From NCBI RefSeq assembly GCF_010993705.1, contig NZ_WOFO01000002.1:496001-560000 (forward strand): a stretch of DNA of 64,000 bases. Reading direction: 5' to 3'. This document shows positions 52,728 through 61,904 of this stretch, one piece after another. The notes below the pieces were generated by a model, which did no database searches, was not told the origin of the DNA, and saw nothing but the letters and a program-made list of their open reading frames with translations. The position numbers were made by a program, and so were the translations under genes. Each line of letters opens with the position of its first letter. Within the stretch, counting starts at the first letter, position 1. This stretch comes from Cyclobacterium sp. SYSU L10401. Lineage in GTDB: Bacteria; Bacteroidota; Bacteroidia; Cytophagales; Cyclobacteriaceae.

Positions 52728-54140
52728 TCAATAAGTGCTTAATTTATTGAACAATTCCGGGTTTACCTCCTGCAGGTAGGCCCGAAGCTTGCTGTCCAGT
52801 TCCTCCGCCTTTTTGGGCTGGGATGCGTACAAATCCTTTGTTTCGCCAAGATCATCGGGCAGGTGATACAATTCCAGTTTGCCGGTTTTCCAAAACCGAA
52901 TGACTTTATAGTCTTCCTGAATCAGGGCTGAGTGGGGATAGCCATCGCTGTACCGATGAAAAACCAGGAAATCATTTTTTCTCCGAACCTCCCCGATTCC
53001 TTCCGATTGCAACACACCCGCAAAACTTCCTCCATCGAGGTTATCCGGTAGCCGACCGGTATATCCGGCGAGGGTGGCGAGGGTCGGCAAAATATCCCAA
53101 CCGCCTACTGGCTCCTGACTCGTACTACCGGGTATTATCCCAGGACCCTTTACGATAAATGGAACCCGTATTCCCCCTTCGTAGAGGGTCCATTTGCCTG
53201 CGCGAAGCGGTGCATTCCGCAGGGGGAGTTCGAAGGCATCCGGGTGTTGCAGTTTTTTCCGGGAGGGTACCGGGGGCAGCATTTCCACGGATCCGTTATC
53301 CGCCATCAATAGGATATAGGTATTTTCGGAGATGCCCAGGGAAGCAACCTTGTCCAAAACCTGCCCGATGGTGGCATCCATGTCCTCCAACATCCCTGCC
53401 CAGGCCGGATGGGTGTGCTTCACTCCTTTTGGTTTGTTCTGGTATTTCTCCAGTGTTGCTTCCCGGGTTTGCATGTCAACATGTGGGGCGTAATGTGAAA
53501 GCTGCAGGTAAAAGGGGTTTCCCGCGTCCACCTGCCTTTCCATAAAGTTGATACCTCTCCGAGTGATGGAGGAGCTACGCTTGGGATCATTGGTAAGAAA
53601 CACCGCCTCCCACTTATCGTCTTTTGCCGTCATTAAATTGCCGTGTGCATTCCGGGTATCGCCGTCGCTTTCGTCAAAGCCCAGATCTTCGGGAAAAATC
53701 TCCGCCCGCAAATCCCACTTGCCAAAATGGGCCGCCCGATACCGGGGATCAATGTTTTTCAGCAAAGCCGGAATGGTCAGCTGTGGAGAATTCAATCGGG
53801 GATCATGCGTAGCCGGGAAGGTCTTGTCCCCCAGCCTGGCAGGCGTTTGTCCAAACAGGATGCTCCTTCGGGTGGGCGAGCAGATGGCCGCAGGCGCATA
53901 GGCACGGGTAAAGCGCATTCCTTCCCGGGCCAGGCGATCAATGGAAGGAGTTTCAAAAAAATCACTTTTGGACGCCGGAATCCGGTCATCCATCCCAATG
54001 GAGGTGCTACTCCAACCCTGGTCATCGGTGAGGATAAAGATAAAATTGGGAGTATTTGCCTGTTTTGGAGTAGGAAAGGTGCTACTAGCTGCCGTACACA
54101 GTAGCAATAAAAGTGGGAAAATAAAACAAGAGCTTTTCAT
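52728..54140 (-). CDS. S1-family sulfatase (intact parent of the 38372-39076 copy)
   Basis: 470 residues with a signal peptide (FIFPLLLLLCTAASS). PNFIFILTDDQGWSSTSIGMDD, formylglycine motif CSPTR (87-91), AHFGKWDLRAEIF, LSHYAPHVDM, ILLMADNGSVEM and KWTLYEGGIRVPFIVKGPG give a full arylsulfatase A-type site. Ends GLQEVNPELFNKL-like. It is the only minus-strand gene between the two vapBC/SusC units here and probably has its own promoter. Confidence 0.95.
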   Translation of the reverse strand: MKSSCFIFPLLLLLCTAASSTFPTPKQANTPNFIFILTDDQGWSSTSIGMDDRIPASKSDFFETPSIDRLAREGMRFTRAYAPAAICSPTRRSILFGQTPARLGDKTFPATHDPRLNSPQLTIPALLKNIDPRYRAAHFGKWDLRAEIFPEDLGFDESDGDTRNAHGNLMTAKDDKWEAVFLTNDPKRSSSITRRGINFMERQVDAGNPFYLQLSHYAPHVDMQTREATLEKYQNKPKGVKHTHPAWAGMLEDMDATIGQVLDKVASLGISENTYILLMADNGSVEMLPPVPSRKKLQHPDAFELPLRNAPLRAGKWTLYEGGIRVPFIVKGPGIIPGSTSQEPVGGWDILPTLATLAGYTGRLPDNLDGGSFAGVLQSEGIGEVRRKNDFLVFHRYSDGYPHSALIQEDYKVIRFWKTGKLELYHLPDDLGETKDLYASQPKKAEELDSKLRAYLQEVNPELFNKLSTY

Positions 54141-54871
54141 AATTAGCAGATTCGCTTATAGCTAAACGTTTGGATACTTGTAATTTACCATTTCAAGCGT
54201 TTCTGTTTACGGAAGCGCATTACCCCTTTCCAAAAAAGTATCATAAAATGGCTGTCATCCGTGACGGTTTGAAATATAAATTACAGACCAATAAGAAATT
54301 ACGGCTGGATACGTTCGGTATTCCGCTCATCCCGAATGTTATGTTTCTCATTTCTCAACTGATTTTTTACCTTTAACGAAGGAAATTTACTGATTTTAGC
54401 CCACAGTTTGGTTCTTTAATATCAAAAAACAGTCCTTCTATCTTATTTTGCAGAGGATGGATCGGGCTTGGTATTCCCCCTGTAGCAATTGACACTGGGA
54501 GATTGTACCATGGCCTTCCTTTCTGTTTCGCAGATTACTTATCTTGACCGAGCCAACCAAGACGTTCCGGGGAATCTGGATACAACCGATAACGCAATAA
54601 TTAATGGAGTAAGGCTCCATATAAAACAAAAACAAAGGCTCTAATCCTGAAACTAAACATTGGTTTGGACTGGAATTTTAGCTGCATGGTATGGCTTTTT
54701 GGTGTTCGTTTGCACAATGCCATGCACTTGTACTTTTTTAAATTGCAAAAAAGTCTTCTAAGGACCCATCATTGCTGCATTTTTATACTTTATCAGAAGA
54801 AGCTCATTCAAAACCGCAAAATCGATATTTTTTGCCTTTGCTTTGGAATAGCTCCGGGTGTATAATTCGTC
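54141..54871. other. Intergenic region, 731 bp
   Basis: 54425-54480 (AAAAAACAGTCCTTC… and GGATGGATCGGGCTT) matches sequence upstream of the truncated sulfatase copy (39110-39170), but here about 245 bp (54165-54410) separate it from the gene, an insertion relative to the other copy. The remaining sequence shows short open frames only, no recognisable gene. Confidence 0.55.
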
Positions 54872-54904
54872 AAAAAAAACGGGAAACCAAGAGCTTCCCG
54901 TTTT
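54872..54904 (-). terminator. Rho-independent terminator of the third PUL
   Basis: Minus strand: AAACGGGAA/TTCCCGTTT stem with a nine-base loop, then TTTTTTTT. It lies 14 bp past the susD stop and closes the susC-susD transcript. The plus strand also has TTTTC after the stem, so it may be bidirectional. Confidence 0.85.
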
Positions 54905-54917
54905 CTTTACCACATAG

Positions 54918-56720
54918 TTAATATCCAGGGTTTTGTTGGAGAGGGGGTTGGGTTCGGTCTATTTCGTGTTGTGGAATGGGCCGAACCAGGTGAATCTCGG
55001 ATAAGGCTCCATTTGCCTTGGTCCAGAAATTGTATTTTTTTGTTCGTTCCAACAACGTTCCCGTCCGTTTGAGATCAAACCAACGGTTGAATTCACCCAT
55101 TAACTCCCTGGCACTTTCGTCCAAAATCATGTCAATGGAAATCGTGGCGGCGGTAGCGCGATAGGATTCGGTTTCCAAAGAACTGAGGATTTCAGGAAAT
55201 TTGGCCTTTTGAGGTTCTACACCTTCCCCTACAGCCCGATCCAAAACGCTATTATAATATACCTCAGCACCTCCCAAGGCTCCTCCGGTAGCTCCTTTTA
55301 CAATGGCTTCGGCTGCTAATAAATATGCTTCAGCAGACCTGAATAGCGCGAAATCAAATGTTCCATGTCCATCTCCATAAGGAATATTGGGTTCCCAGAA
55401 TTTCCACATGGAGGGCCTGAATGCTGTGAGTCTCGAAATGGCCTCTCCGCTGATTATTTGTTCGTGATTCATGACGGCATATTTCTTGGTTCCCCCTTCG
55501 TCAATTCCCTTATCCTCACCATATGCTGGCCTATTCCATGGGGTCCAATACGCAACCGTGTCACCAATATCATAACTTACAGTCAGGCTTGGATCTTCAA
55601 AACTATAAGCATAATCATTAACGGGCTGAAGGGCATAAATCACACGCAAAAAATTATGCGCATAGCGACTATCTACCTGAGGATCAAACATTCTATAAAG
55701 AGCTGGTGTTGGTTCATTCTGGCCCAGGTTTCGGTTATAATCACTAGTCCTACCCCGACTTCCTACCAGTTCCCCATTTCCTGGAAAAATGGAATGGTAG
55801 TAATTTCCAGGTTCTCTATTATTACCCTCCATTGCGTTGGTTAGAACATCATTGTTGTATTGAATGGCAAATACCACTTCACTGTTTCTCGCATCCTGGG
55901 GACCGGAATATTGAGTCAGTGGATTTTCAGAACGAATGGGAAATAGCGTGTTGTATGAGTCCACCAAAGGATAGGCTTCAATAACTTTATCCGCATACTC
56001 CAGGGCTTTGTCAAAATCATCCGGACTTCCACCCAAAGAGTTATTAAAATTCCAGCCACGAGTCAAATAAACTTTTGCTAAAAGAAACTGGGCTGCTCCT
56101 TTGGTTGCCCTGCCATATTCACTGGCCTCTACAGGCAGATCGGCCTCTGCTTCAGTCAGGTCTTTTAAGATCTGGCTGTAAACATTAGCAGCTGATTCTC
56201 TTACTACATTCGTATTGGCGGTGATGGTTTCCTCTAGCGGCATGGGGACATCTCCCCAGGTCTGCACCAGATAAAAATAAGTCAATGCCCGTAGAAATTT
56301 GGCCTCGCCGACCCTTGCAGCTTTTTGGGACGGATTGGCATACGTAATGTCCTTGGCCCGGTTGATGGCTGCATTGGTCCTGCCAATTTGCCGGTAAAAT
56401 ATATCCCATGGTGCGATGAAGGTTTCCGAGGTAATATTTAAGTAGGTATCCAGGGCCGGTCCCTGACCTACGGCTTTTTCCGTCCAAAGGCCATTTTGAA
56501 AAAGGTCAGTTCCTGGCAAGGCAAGTGGATATTGAAGAATAAAATCCCGCAAAAGCGGGTAGCAGGATTTGATTAAATCCTCATAGCCGGCTTCTGTGGT
56601 CACATAAGAATCTGTCGTGATATTTGAGATTGATTCTTCTTTAAGGAAATCCTGGCATCCTGTTCCGCCCAACATCAGCAGAAAAAACAGGATTGCATAG
56701 AAAAGGTTATATTTTTTCAT
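54918..56720 (-). CDS. SusD/RagB-family glycan-binding lipoprotein
   Basis: 600 residues. Lipobox GGTGC (Cys 22). AARVGEAKFLRALTYFYLVQTWGDVPMPLEET, ASEYGRATKGAAQFLLAKVYLTRGWNF, FRSAEAYLLAAEAIVKG, DMILDESARELMGEFNRWFDLKRTGTLLER and RPIPQHEIDRTQ match SusD order. Terminator directly after. It pairs with the SusC 32 bp upstream; no sulfatase or hydrolase gene follows in this operon, unlike the other two. Confidence 0.95.
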   Translation of the reverse strand: MKKYNLFYAILFFLLMLGGTGCQDFLKEESISNITTDSYVTTEAGYEDLIKSCYPLLRDFILQYPLALPGTDLFQNGLWTEKAVGQGPALDTYLNITSETFIAPWDIFYRQIGRTNAAINRAKDITYANPSQKAARVGEAKFLRALTYFYLVQTWGDVPMPLEETITANTNVVRESAANVYSQILKDLTEAEADLPVEASEYGRATKGAAQFLLAKVYLTRGWNFNNSLGGSPDDFDKALEYADKVIEAYPLVDSYNTLFPIRSENPLTQYSGPQDARNSEVVFAIQYNNDVLTNAMEGNNREPGNYYHSIFPGNGELVGSRGRTSDYNRNLGQNEPTPALYRMFDPQVDSRYAHNFLRVIYALQPVNDYAYSFEDPSLTVSYDIGDTVAYWTPWNRPAYGEDKGIDEGGTKKYAVMNHEQIISGEAISRLTAFRPSMWKFWEPNIPYGDGHGTFDFALFRSAEAYLLAAEAIVKGATGGALGGAEVYYNSVLDRAVGEGVEPQKAKFPEILSSLETESYRATAATISIDMILDESARELMGEFNRWFDLKRTGTLLERTKKYNFWTKANGALSEIHLVRPIPQHEIDRTQPPLQQNPGY

Positions 56721-56752
56721 TTTTTTACTGTTTTAAGTATCAGAAAGGAAAA

Positions 56753-59700
56753 TTAAAAAGATGCACTTACCCCAAATTGGAAAATGGAATGGGGAACATC
56801 ATCTTGATAGGTTCCTGAATTAAATTCCGGATCCATCCACATATTTTTTTCCTTTGTGAAAATAAATACGTTGTTTGCCTGACCATACAATCTTAAATTA
56901 CTGAATTTGATGGTGTTGAGTAAACCAGGAGGAAACGTATATCCTAGGGTGATATTTGAAATCCTCCAAAAACTTGCGTCCTTATATTGAATAGCCTCCC
57001 TGAAAGGATTGTTTTGCCATACACCATAATAGTCGTCAGTAGGATTGCTTTCTGTCCAATAATTCAAATTCAACCTATTGTACCGGTTACTACCCAGGTC
57101 CCCCATAGTACCCTGCAACAAGCTATTTCTAAACTGAACCCCTTGGCGGGTATATATAAAAATTGAGAGGTCCCAGTTTTTATAAGTAAACATATTATTA
57201 AATCCAGCCATCCATTTGGGCAATTGATTTCCCAATATCACCCGGTCATCTATTCCCTCGGAAGAGGAAATCAACCCATCATTGTTTTGATCTACCACTT
57301 TTACAGAACCAGGTACTTGTCCATAGGACAAGGCTTCCTCAGCTTCATCCAACTGCCAAATACCGTCAAATTCGTAGTAATAGTTTGACCTTAGGGAATG
57401 CCCGACAAAAAGTCGGTTGGCGATGTCTTCCTGCACAGTGCCTCCATACAACTCTAAAATTTCATTGTGATTGGAAGAGAAATTAACGGTAGTATTCCAC
57501 CTGAAATTTTGGGTTTGAACATTGACTGAATTGATGGTCACTTCAATTCCCCGGTTCAGCAATTTACCAACATTAGAGGTTATCGCACCAAATCCAAGGG
57601 ATGTAGGAATTGCCACATTCTGAATTAAATCATTGGTCTTTTTTGTGTACAATTCGACCTCAGCATTGATCCTATTTTCCATGAACCCCATGTTTACACC
57701 CAAATTAAATTCCTCACTGTTTTCCCACCTCAATTGAGAATTCCCGATATTTCTTGGTGCGTAGCCATAAGCTGGATTGCCATCAAAATCATAAGCGGTC
57801 CTGTTTAAATATGCCTGTGTACTGTAGGGTGCAACCACGTCATTACCTACGCGACCATAACTTAATCTGATTTTCAAATCCGAAAATAAATTCATGTTTT
57901 GGATAAAGGCTTCGTCTCCAATCCTGTAGGCAATGGCTGCAGATGGAAAAAAGGCCCATTGGTTACCTTCTGCTAAAACTGAGGAACCATCATACCTTCC
58001 AGTGAGGGTTAACAGGTACTTCTCGTTAAATATATAATTAAACCTACCCATATAGGACAGAATGGATCTTTCTACCAGATCACTCAACACCCCGTTAATT
58101 TGGGCAGCGGTATTTAATGCATAAAAACTAGAATTGTATGCCAGGTTTTCTACCCGTATCCTGGATGTTTCAAACCTTTCCTGAAGGGCACTCTGTACCG
58201 CCGTGAAATTCAAATCATGTAATCCCCTTTTCAATTTATAATTCAAGATATTGTCCCAGGTATAGGATCCATTAAAGTTAAAGTCGTTGCCGGCGCTGGG
58301 AAGTCTATTCAACCGGCTTTTTGAATCCGCTCCTCTGAATTCGCCTCTCCTGCTATTAAAAACAGAAGCCGACATGGAAGACTTGAATGAAAACCCTTCA
58401 AAAGGTGTCAACTCAACATACGCATTTCCAAGAAAGCTGGAAACCCTTGTTTCATCCTGAAAATTTTTAGCGGCTACCTCTGTCAGGGGATTATTGACCT
58501 GGGTATCTTTGATTCCCATCCAGAACGCGTATCCATCCACATTTTTATCATTGGTTTCAGTGGGGTTACTCAAATCGTCGTAATAGATGGTACCGGTAGG
58601 TCTCGCCCTATAGGCATTCCTTAGTGTCTCAAAAGAACCAGTATTCAGAATACTGTAGGTATAGTAGGTGTTAAACCCTACTTTAACCACCTCGTTTAAT
58701 TTGCTGTCGGCACTTCCTTTTAGGTTAAACCTTTCGAAACCAGTATGGAGTACATTGCCTTTTTCATTCAAATAACCCGCCGAAAAATAATGAGTGGTAT
58801 TCTCATTCCCTCCGGAAAGAGCAACCACATGACTGGTTTGAAGGGAAGGGTCAGTAACCTGATCCACCCAATTAACCGACCTCCCATTTTGCACGTTCTC
58901 CAGTTGTGCCGTTGTCCAAATCACCTGGGCGTTCGGGTTTTCTGCCAGGACCACGTCATTGTAGGCGGTGTAAAATTCTTGTGCATTCATAAGATCAGGC
59001 AAAAAAGCCGGGGCTTTCACCCCTGCGTATCCTTCATACGTAACTTTTGTTTTCCCTTGAACCCCCTTCTTAGTTGTGATAATGATCACTCCGTTGGCAC
59101 CTCTGGCACCGTATATCGCAGAGGAGGAGGCATCTTTTAATACATCCATGGAAGCGATGTCACTGGGATTTAAGGTATTCAGTCTCCCTCCCATGACACC
59201 ATCAATGACAACCAGCGGTTCGTTGCTGAAGCCAATTGATTGCAGCCCCCGTATATCAATGGTGTAATCAGAACCTGGCCGGGAATTGATTTTATTCACA
59301 TTAACACCGGCTACCTGCCCCTGAAGTGCTCTTGCCGCCTGAACCGGGTTTTGCCTGATAATATCTTCCGAATCTATGGAACCTACCGCTCCGGTCAAAT
59401 CACTTTTTTTAACTTCTCCATATCCTACTACTACGACCTCCTCGAGAGCAGATGCATCAGGTTCCAAACTAATGTTTAAACTGGATTGATTGCTAATCGT
59501 GACGTTTTTAGCAACATATCCAATATAAGAAAACACCAAAATGGCTCCTTCGTCGACCGTCAGTGAATAATTTCCGTCTAAATCAGTAACAGTTCCGGAG
59601 CTTGTACCAAGTACCGTAACCGTTGCTCCTGGCAATGGTTCTCCATTTTCATCCGTTACCTTTCCGGAAACCGTGATGTCTTCATATTCCACCAAGTTAA

Positions 59701-60076
59701 TCAGTCCCTCTTTCTCATATTTTTTGACATGAATCGTTTCGTTTACCTGCTTGAAACGTAAGCTGGACTGGGTAGCAATGGAAACCAGCAGGTCGTACAG
59801 GCTTTCGCCCCTGCTTTCCAAAGTTATCAAAGGGCTGTCCCGAATCTCACGGCCGGCAAAAACAAAATTGAAATCCGTAATCTTTTCAAGCTCTTTAAAA
59901 GCTGTTTCTACCTTTACTTCGTTCAAAGAAAGGTATACGCTTACCTCTTCAATACTTTTCACCTGGGCATTGCCATTCCAGGCAAGCAGCAAACTCATGC
60001 TGAGGCATTGTAGGGTAAAAGCCATGGTAAATAATTTGCTCATGTAGATTACATGCTTAAGTAGGTATTTTTTCAT
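56753..60076 (-). CDS. SusC/RagA TonB-dependent transporter with STN domain
   Basis: 1107 residues from the ATG ending at 60076 (MKKYLLKHVIYMSKLF…); the frame is open 63 bp upstream without signal character. STN domain (about 45-125, VYLSLNEVKVETAFKELEKI), carboxypeptidase-like domain (VSGKVTDENGEPLPGATVTV), plug (EEVVVVGYGEVKKSDLTGAV, IDIRGLQSIGFSNEPLVVIDG), barrel ending FQFGVSASF. The STN domain fits the adjoining fecR and sigma genes. Operon: sigma-fecR-susC-susD. Confidence 0.96.
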   Translation of the reverse strand: MKKYLLKHVIYMSKLFTMAFTLQCLSMSLLLAWNGNAQVKSIEEVSVYLSLNEVKVETAFKELEKITDFNFVFAGREIRDSPLITLESRGESLYDLLVSIATQSSLRFKQVNETIHVKKYEKEGLINLVEYEDITVSGKVTDENGEPLPGATVTVLGTSSGTVTDLDGNYSLTVDEGAILVFSYIGYVAKNVTISNQSSLNISLEPDASALEEVVVVGYGEVKKSDLTGAVGSIDSEDIIRQNPVQAARALQGQVAGVNVNKINSRPGSDYTIDIRGLQSIGFSNEPLVVIDGVMGGRLNTLNPSDIASMDVLKDASSSAIYGARGANGVIIITTKKGVQGKTKVTYEGYAGVKAPAFLPDLMNAQEFYTAYNDVVLAENPNAQVIWTTAQLENVQNGRSVNWVDQVTDPSLQTSHVVALSGGNENTTHYFSAGYLNEKGNVLHTGFERFNLKGSADSKLNEVVKVGFNTYYTYSILNTGSFETLRNAYRARPTGTIYYDDLSNPTETNDKNVDGYAFWMGIKDTQVNNPLTEVAAKNFQDETRVSSFLGNAYVELTPFEGFSFKSSMSASVFNSRRGEFRGADSKSRLNRLPSAGNDFNFNGSYTWDNILNYKLKRGLHDLNFTAVQSALQERFETSRIRVENLAYNSSFYALNTAAQINGVLSDLVERSILSYMGRFNYIFNEKYLLTLTGRYDGSSVLAEGNQWAFFPSAAIAYRIGDEAFIQNMNLFSDLKIRLSYGRVGNDVVAPYSTQAYLNRTAYDFDGNPAYGYAPRNIGNSQLRWENSEEFNLGVNMGFMENRINAEVELYTKKTNDLIQNVAIPTSLGFGAITSNVGKLLNRGIEVTINSVNVQTQNFRWNTTVNFSSNHNEILELYGGTVQEDIANRLFVGHSLRSNYYYEFDGIWQLDEAEEALSYGQVPGSVKVVDQNNDGLISSSEGIDDRVILGNQLPKWMAGFNNMFTYKNWDLSIFIYTRQGVQFRNSLLQGTMGDLGSNRYNRLNLNYWTESNPTDDYYGVWQNNPFREAIQYKDASFWRISNITLGYTFPPGLLNTIKFSNLRLYGQANNVFIFTKEKNMWMDPEFNSGTYQDDVPHSIFQFGVSASF

Positions 60077-60195
60077 ATCTTTACAGCGTTTGTTTTGCAT
60101 AAATAAACAGTTTTCGGATGAGGGATGGCCGTCCCGCATTCCGCTTACACTCGGGGACTTACTTGTTGATGCAAGTAGGTCCCCTTTTCTTTTTG
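60045..60195 (+). ncRNA. Candidate antisense RNA across the susC start (third PUL)
   Basis: A perfect hairpin-forming sequence (GGGGACTTACTTG/CAAGTAGGTCCCC, one mismatch, 60153-60184) followed by TTTTCTTTTT reads in the plus direction, opposite to susC. Upstream on the same strand, TTG at 60008-60010, a 21-bp spacer and TAATTTG at 60032-60038 approximate a Bacteroidetes promoter. The transcript, about 150 nt, would cover the susC start codon and leader. Antisense RNAs of this layout (DonS type) are known from Bacteroides PULs. Existence here is inferred. Confidence 0.4.
60153..60184 (+). terminator. Hairpin with U-tract antisense to susC leader
   Basis: 13-bp stem with one mismatch and a six-base loop, then TTTTCTTTTT on the plus strand only. 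It starts 77 nt upstream of the susC ATG, almost the same distance as its counterpart at 34199. Confidence 0.7.
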
Positions 60196-60223
60196 ACTCT
60201 TATTTTTTCTTAATAGGCAGTAC

Positions 60224-61333
60224 TTAGTTAAACACCAGGGTTACCCGGTCTTTGTCGATGGTAAACTCAAAACGGGCCGAATAGCTCAGCCCCTCCAATA
60301 CGTTTTTCAGGGTTTGGTCCTGAAACCGGCCCGAAACTTCCAGATTCGGATGGGGTGAATTGGAAAACCGAATGGAAACACCGTACCAGTTTTCCAACAC
60401 CCGTTTTATCTCCCACATGGGGCTTTGGTCAAAGACAATGGTTTTTTTGGTCCATGCCAGGACCCGGTCCTGATCAAAAATTACCCGTTTCATCTCCTGA
60501 TGATTTAAATCAATTTCCAACCCCTCTCCTTTTTGCAAGTTGACCGGCTGGGAAAGAACCGAGTCCCGCTGAACAAGCACCCTACCCGTAAGAAGCGATA
60601 TATCCAGGGATTTGTTATCGTATGCTTTGATATTAAAGGAGGTACCCAGGGCAGTGGTGGAAACAGGGCCTGTTCTGACAGTGAATGGCCGTTCTGTTTC
60701 TTTTGCTATTTCAAAAAATGCCTCACCCCGCAATTCCACAATGCGCTGATGGGGCTCGAAATTTTTGATATACCGGAGCGAACTTCCCGAGTTTAGAATC
60801 ACCTTGGAACCGTCCTGTAAGGTCAAATTGGATTTTACCCCCGGGGGGGCCACGTGCTCCTCGTAAACCACAGGAATTTCCACGATCTTCGGGACAGGCT
60901 GGGGGAAAAATACATTAACCAGGAACGACAGTGTAAAAGCAACAACCAATATGCCCACCAACCGGTAAAATTGCATTGACCTGTGGTAACCAGTTGACTT
61001 TCTGCTTTCGAAATGCCTTAGGGTACTTGAGGAATCGAGTGGAATGACTTTTTTGTCCTGAATTTCCAACTGCAGTTTATCCACGGCTTGGTCAATGTGA
61101 TTCCAAGTATCCTCTATGCGCCCTTCTTCTACTTCCCTAGCCCGTCTGGACATATTCAGCACCAGTCTCCTGGCCTGCATCATTTCCTTTTGCTTCCTGG
61201 GATTTTCCCTGGTATACCCTTCCCAATACGTTTTGGTAGCCCTGTCAGGGGACAAGACCCATTTTTGGAATTCGGGGTCCAATACAAAATCTTCTGTCGT
61301 ATAATCTCGCTTGCACATAAAATTGGTATTCAT
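60224..61333 (-). CDS. FecR-family anti-sigma/signal transducer
   Basis: 369 residues. N-terminal cytoplasmic part (DPEFQKWVLSPDRATKTYWEGYTRENPRKQKEM), one membrane helix around LVGILVVAFTLSFLVNVFF, FecR domain (HVAPPGVKSNLTLQDGSKVILNSGSSLRYI, GEAFFEIAKETERPFTVRTGPVSTTALGTSFNI) and C-terminal DUF4974 (WEIKRVLENWYGVSI, LKNVLEGLSYSARFEFTID). It transmits the state of the STN-SusC to the sigma factor encoded 571 bp upstream. Confidence 0.95.
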   Translation of the reverse strand: MNTNFMCKRDYTTEDFVLDPEFQKWVLSPDRATKTYWEGYTRENPRKQKEMMQARRLVLNMSRRAREVEEGRIEDTWNHIDQAVDKLQLEIQDKKVIPLDSSSTLRHFESRKSTGYHRSMQFYRLVGILVVAFTLSFLVNVFFPQPVPKIVEIPVVYEEHVAPPGVKSNLTLQDGSKVILNSGSSLRYIKNFEPHQRIVELRGEAFFEIAKETERPFTVRTGPVSTTALGTSFNIKAYDNKSLDISLLTGRVLVQRDSVLSQPVNLQKGEGLEIDLNHQEMKRVIFDQDRVLAWTKKTIVFDQSPMWEIKRVLENWYGVSIRFSNSPHPNLEVSGRFQDQTLKNVLEGLSYSARFEFTIDKDRVTLVFN

Positions 61334-61735
61334 ACAAAGGAGACAAGGGAATGAAAAAGTTATCCTTCGAAAAGAAAAATATTTTAAATATTTTTTAAAA
61401 ATAGCTATAAACTAAGGATCAAAAGCCCTTAGTGCCTGTATTAACCGTCTGTAAAACGATTAAAACAGAATATCCATCTAAGCATCCATCCAACCCTCAT
61501 CAGCGGAACTCTCTTAAATAAGACAGCCTTTTCCTAAAGTAAAAATTATTTTTGCAGGCATGTAAATTTATAACATATTGTTTTATTGGTATTTAGTTAA
61601 GGAAACCCTTACCGGCATTGGTCGGGAAAGACTCTTTCCCCGTGAAGGTAGATTTGTGTGCGATCGGATTTGGGGCGTCAAAAAGCTTCCTTCCTCAGCC
61701 CGATTGCCAGCGTATAAAAACGGAATGAACGAAAA

Positions 61736-61767
61736 AATCCCCCTTCGCCCCCTTAGCAAGGGGGATT
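61736..61767. repeat. Short inverted repeat (AATCCCCCTT/AAGGGGGATT)
   Basis: Perfect 10-bp arms around a 12-base loop. Its sibling lies at 61861-61892. Confidence 0.8.
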
Positions 61768-61860
61768 AGTTCACGATCGGATTTACAGTATTTCAAACGC
61801 CTTGCCTACCCTCAGCCCGACCACATTACCCAATTTCAGCAAAAAATCTCCTTTTCAGCA

Positions 61861-61892
61861 AATCCCCCTTTACCAAAAGGGGCTGGGGGATT
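61861..61892. repeat. Short inverted repeat, terminator-like
   Basis: AATCCCCC pairs with GGGGGATT, with an inner CCCTT/AAGGG stem. It lies just past the sigma-factor stop on its transcript side and may act as its terminator; TTTTTT follows on the plus strand. Confidence 0.7.
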
Positions 61893-61904
61893 TTTTAAGG
61901 CATT

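Larger units (their letters stand above)
61334..61904. other. Intergenic region with repeats between sigma factor and fecR
   Basis: The unusually long gap (571 bp) between two normally adjacent genes holds two CCCCTT-type inverted repeats (61736-61767, 61861-61892) and an imperfect direct repeat around CGATCGGATTT…CCTCAGCCCGA (61661-61706 and 61774-61832). This suggests insertion of a short non-coding element. fecR may need its own promoter within 61334-61600. Confidence 0.6.

Noticed and set aside
54438-54865. Short frames in the 54-kb intergenic region
   Set aside because: Low-complexity, unconserved-looking translations; part of the region is shared with the upstream side of the truncated sulfatase, so it is non-coding.
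61736-61892. Repeats as a CRISPR array
   Set aside because: Only two units, each an inverted repeat, with no regular spacer and no cas genes nearby.
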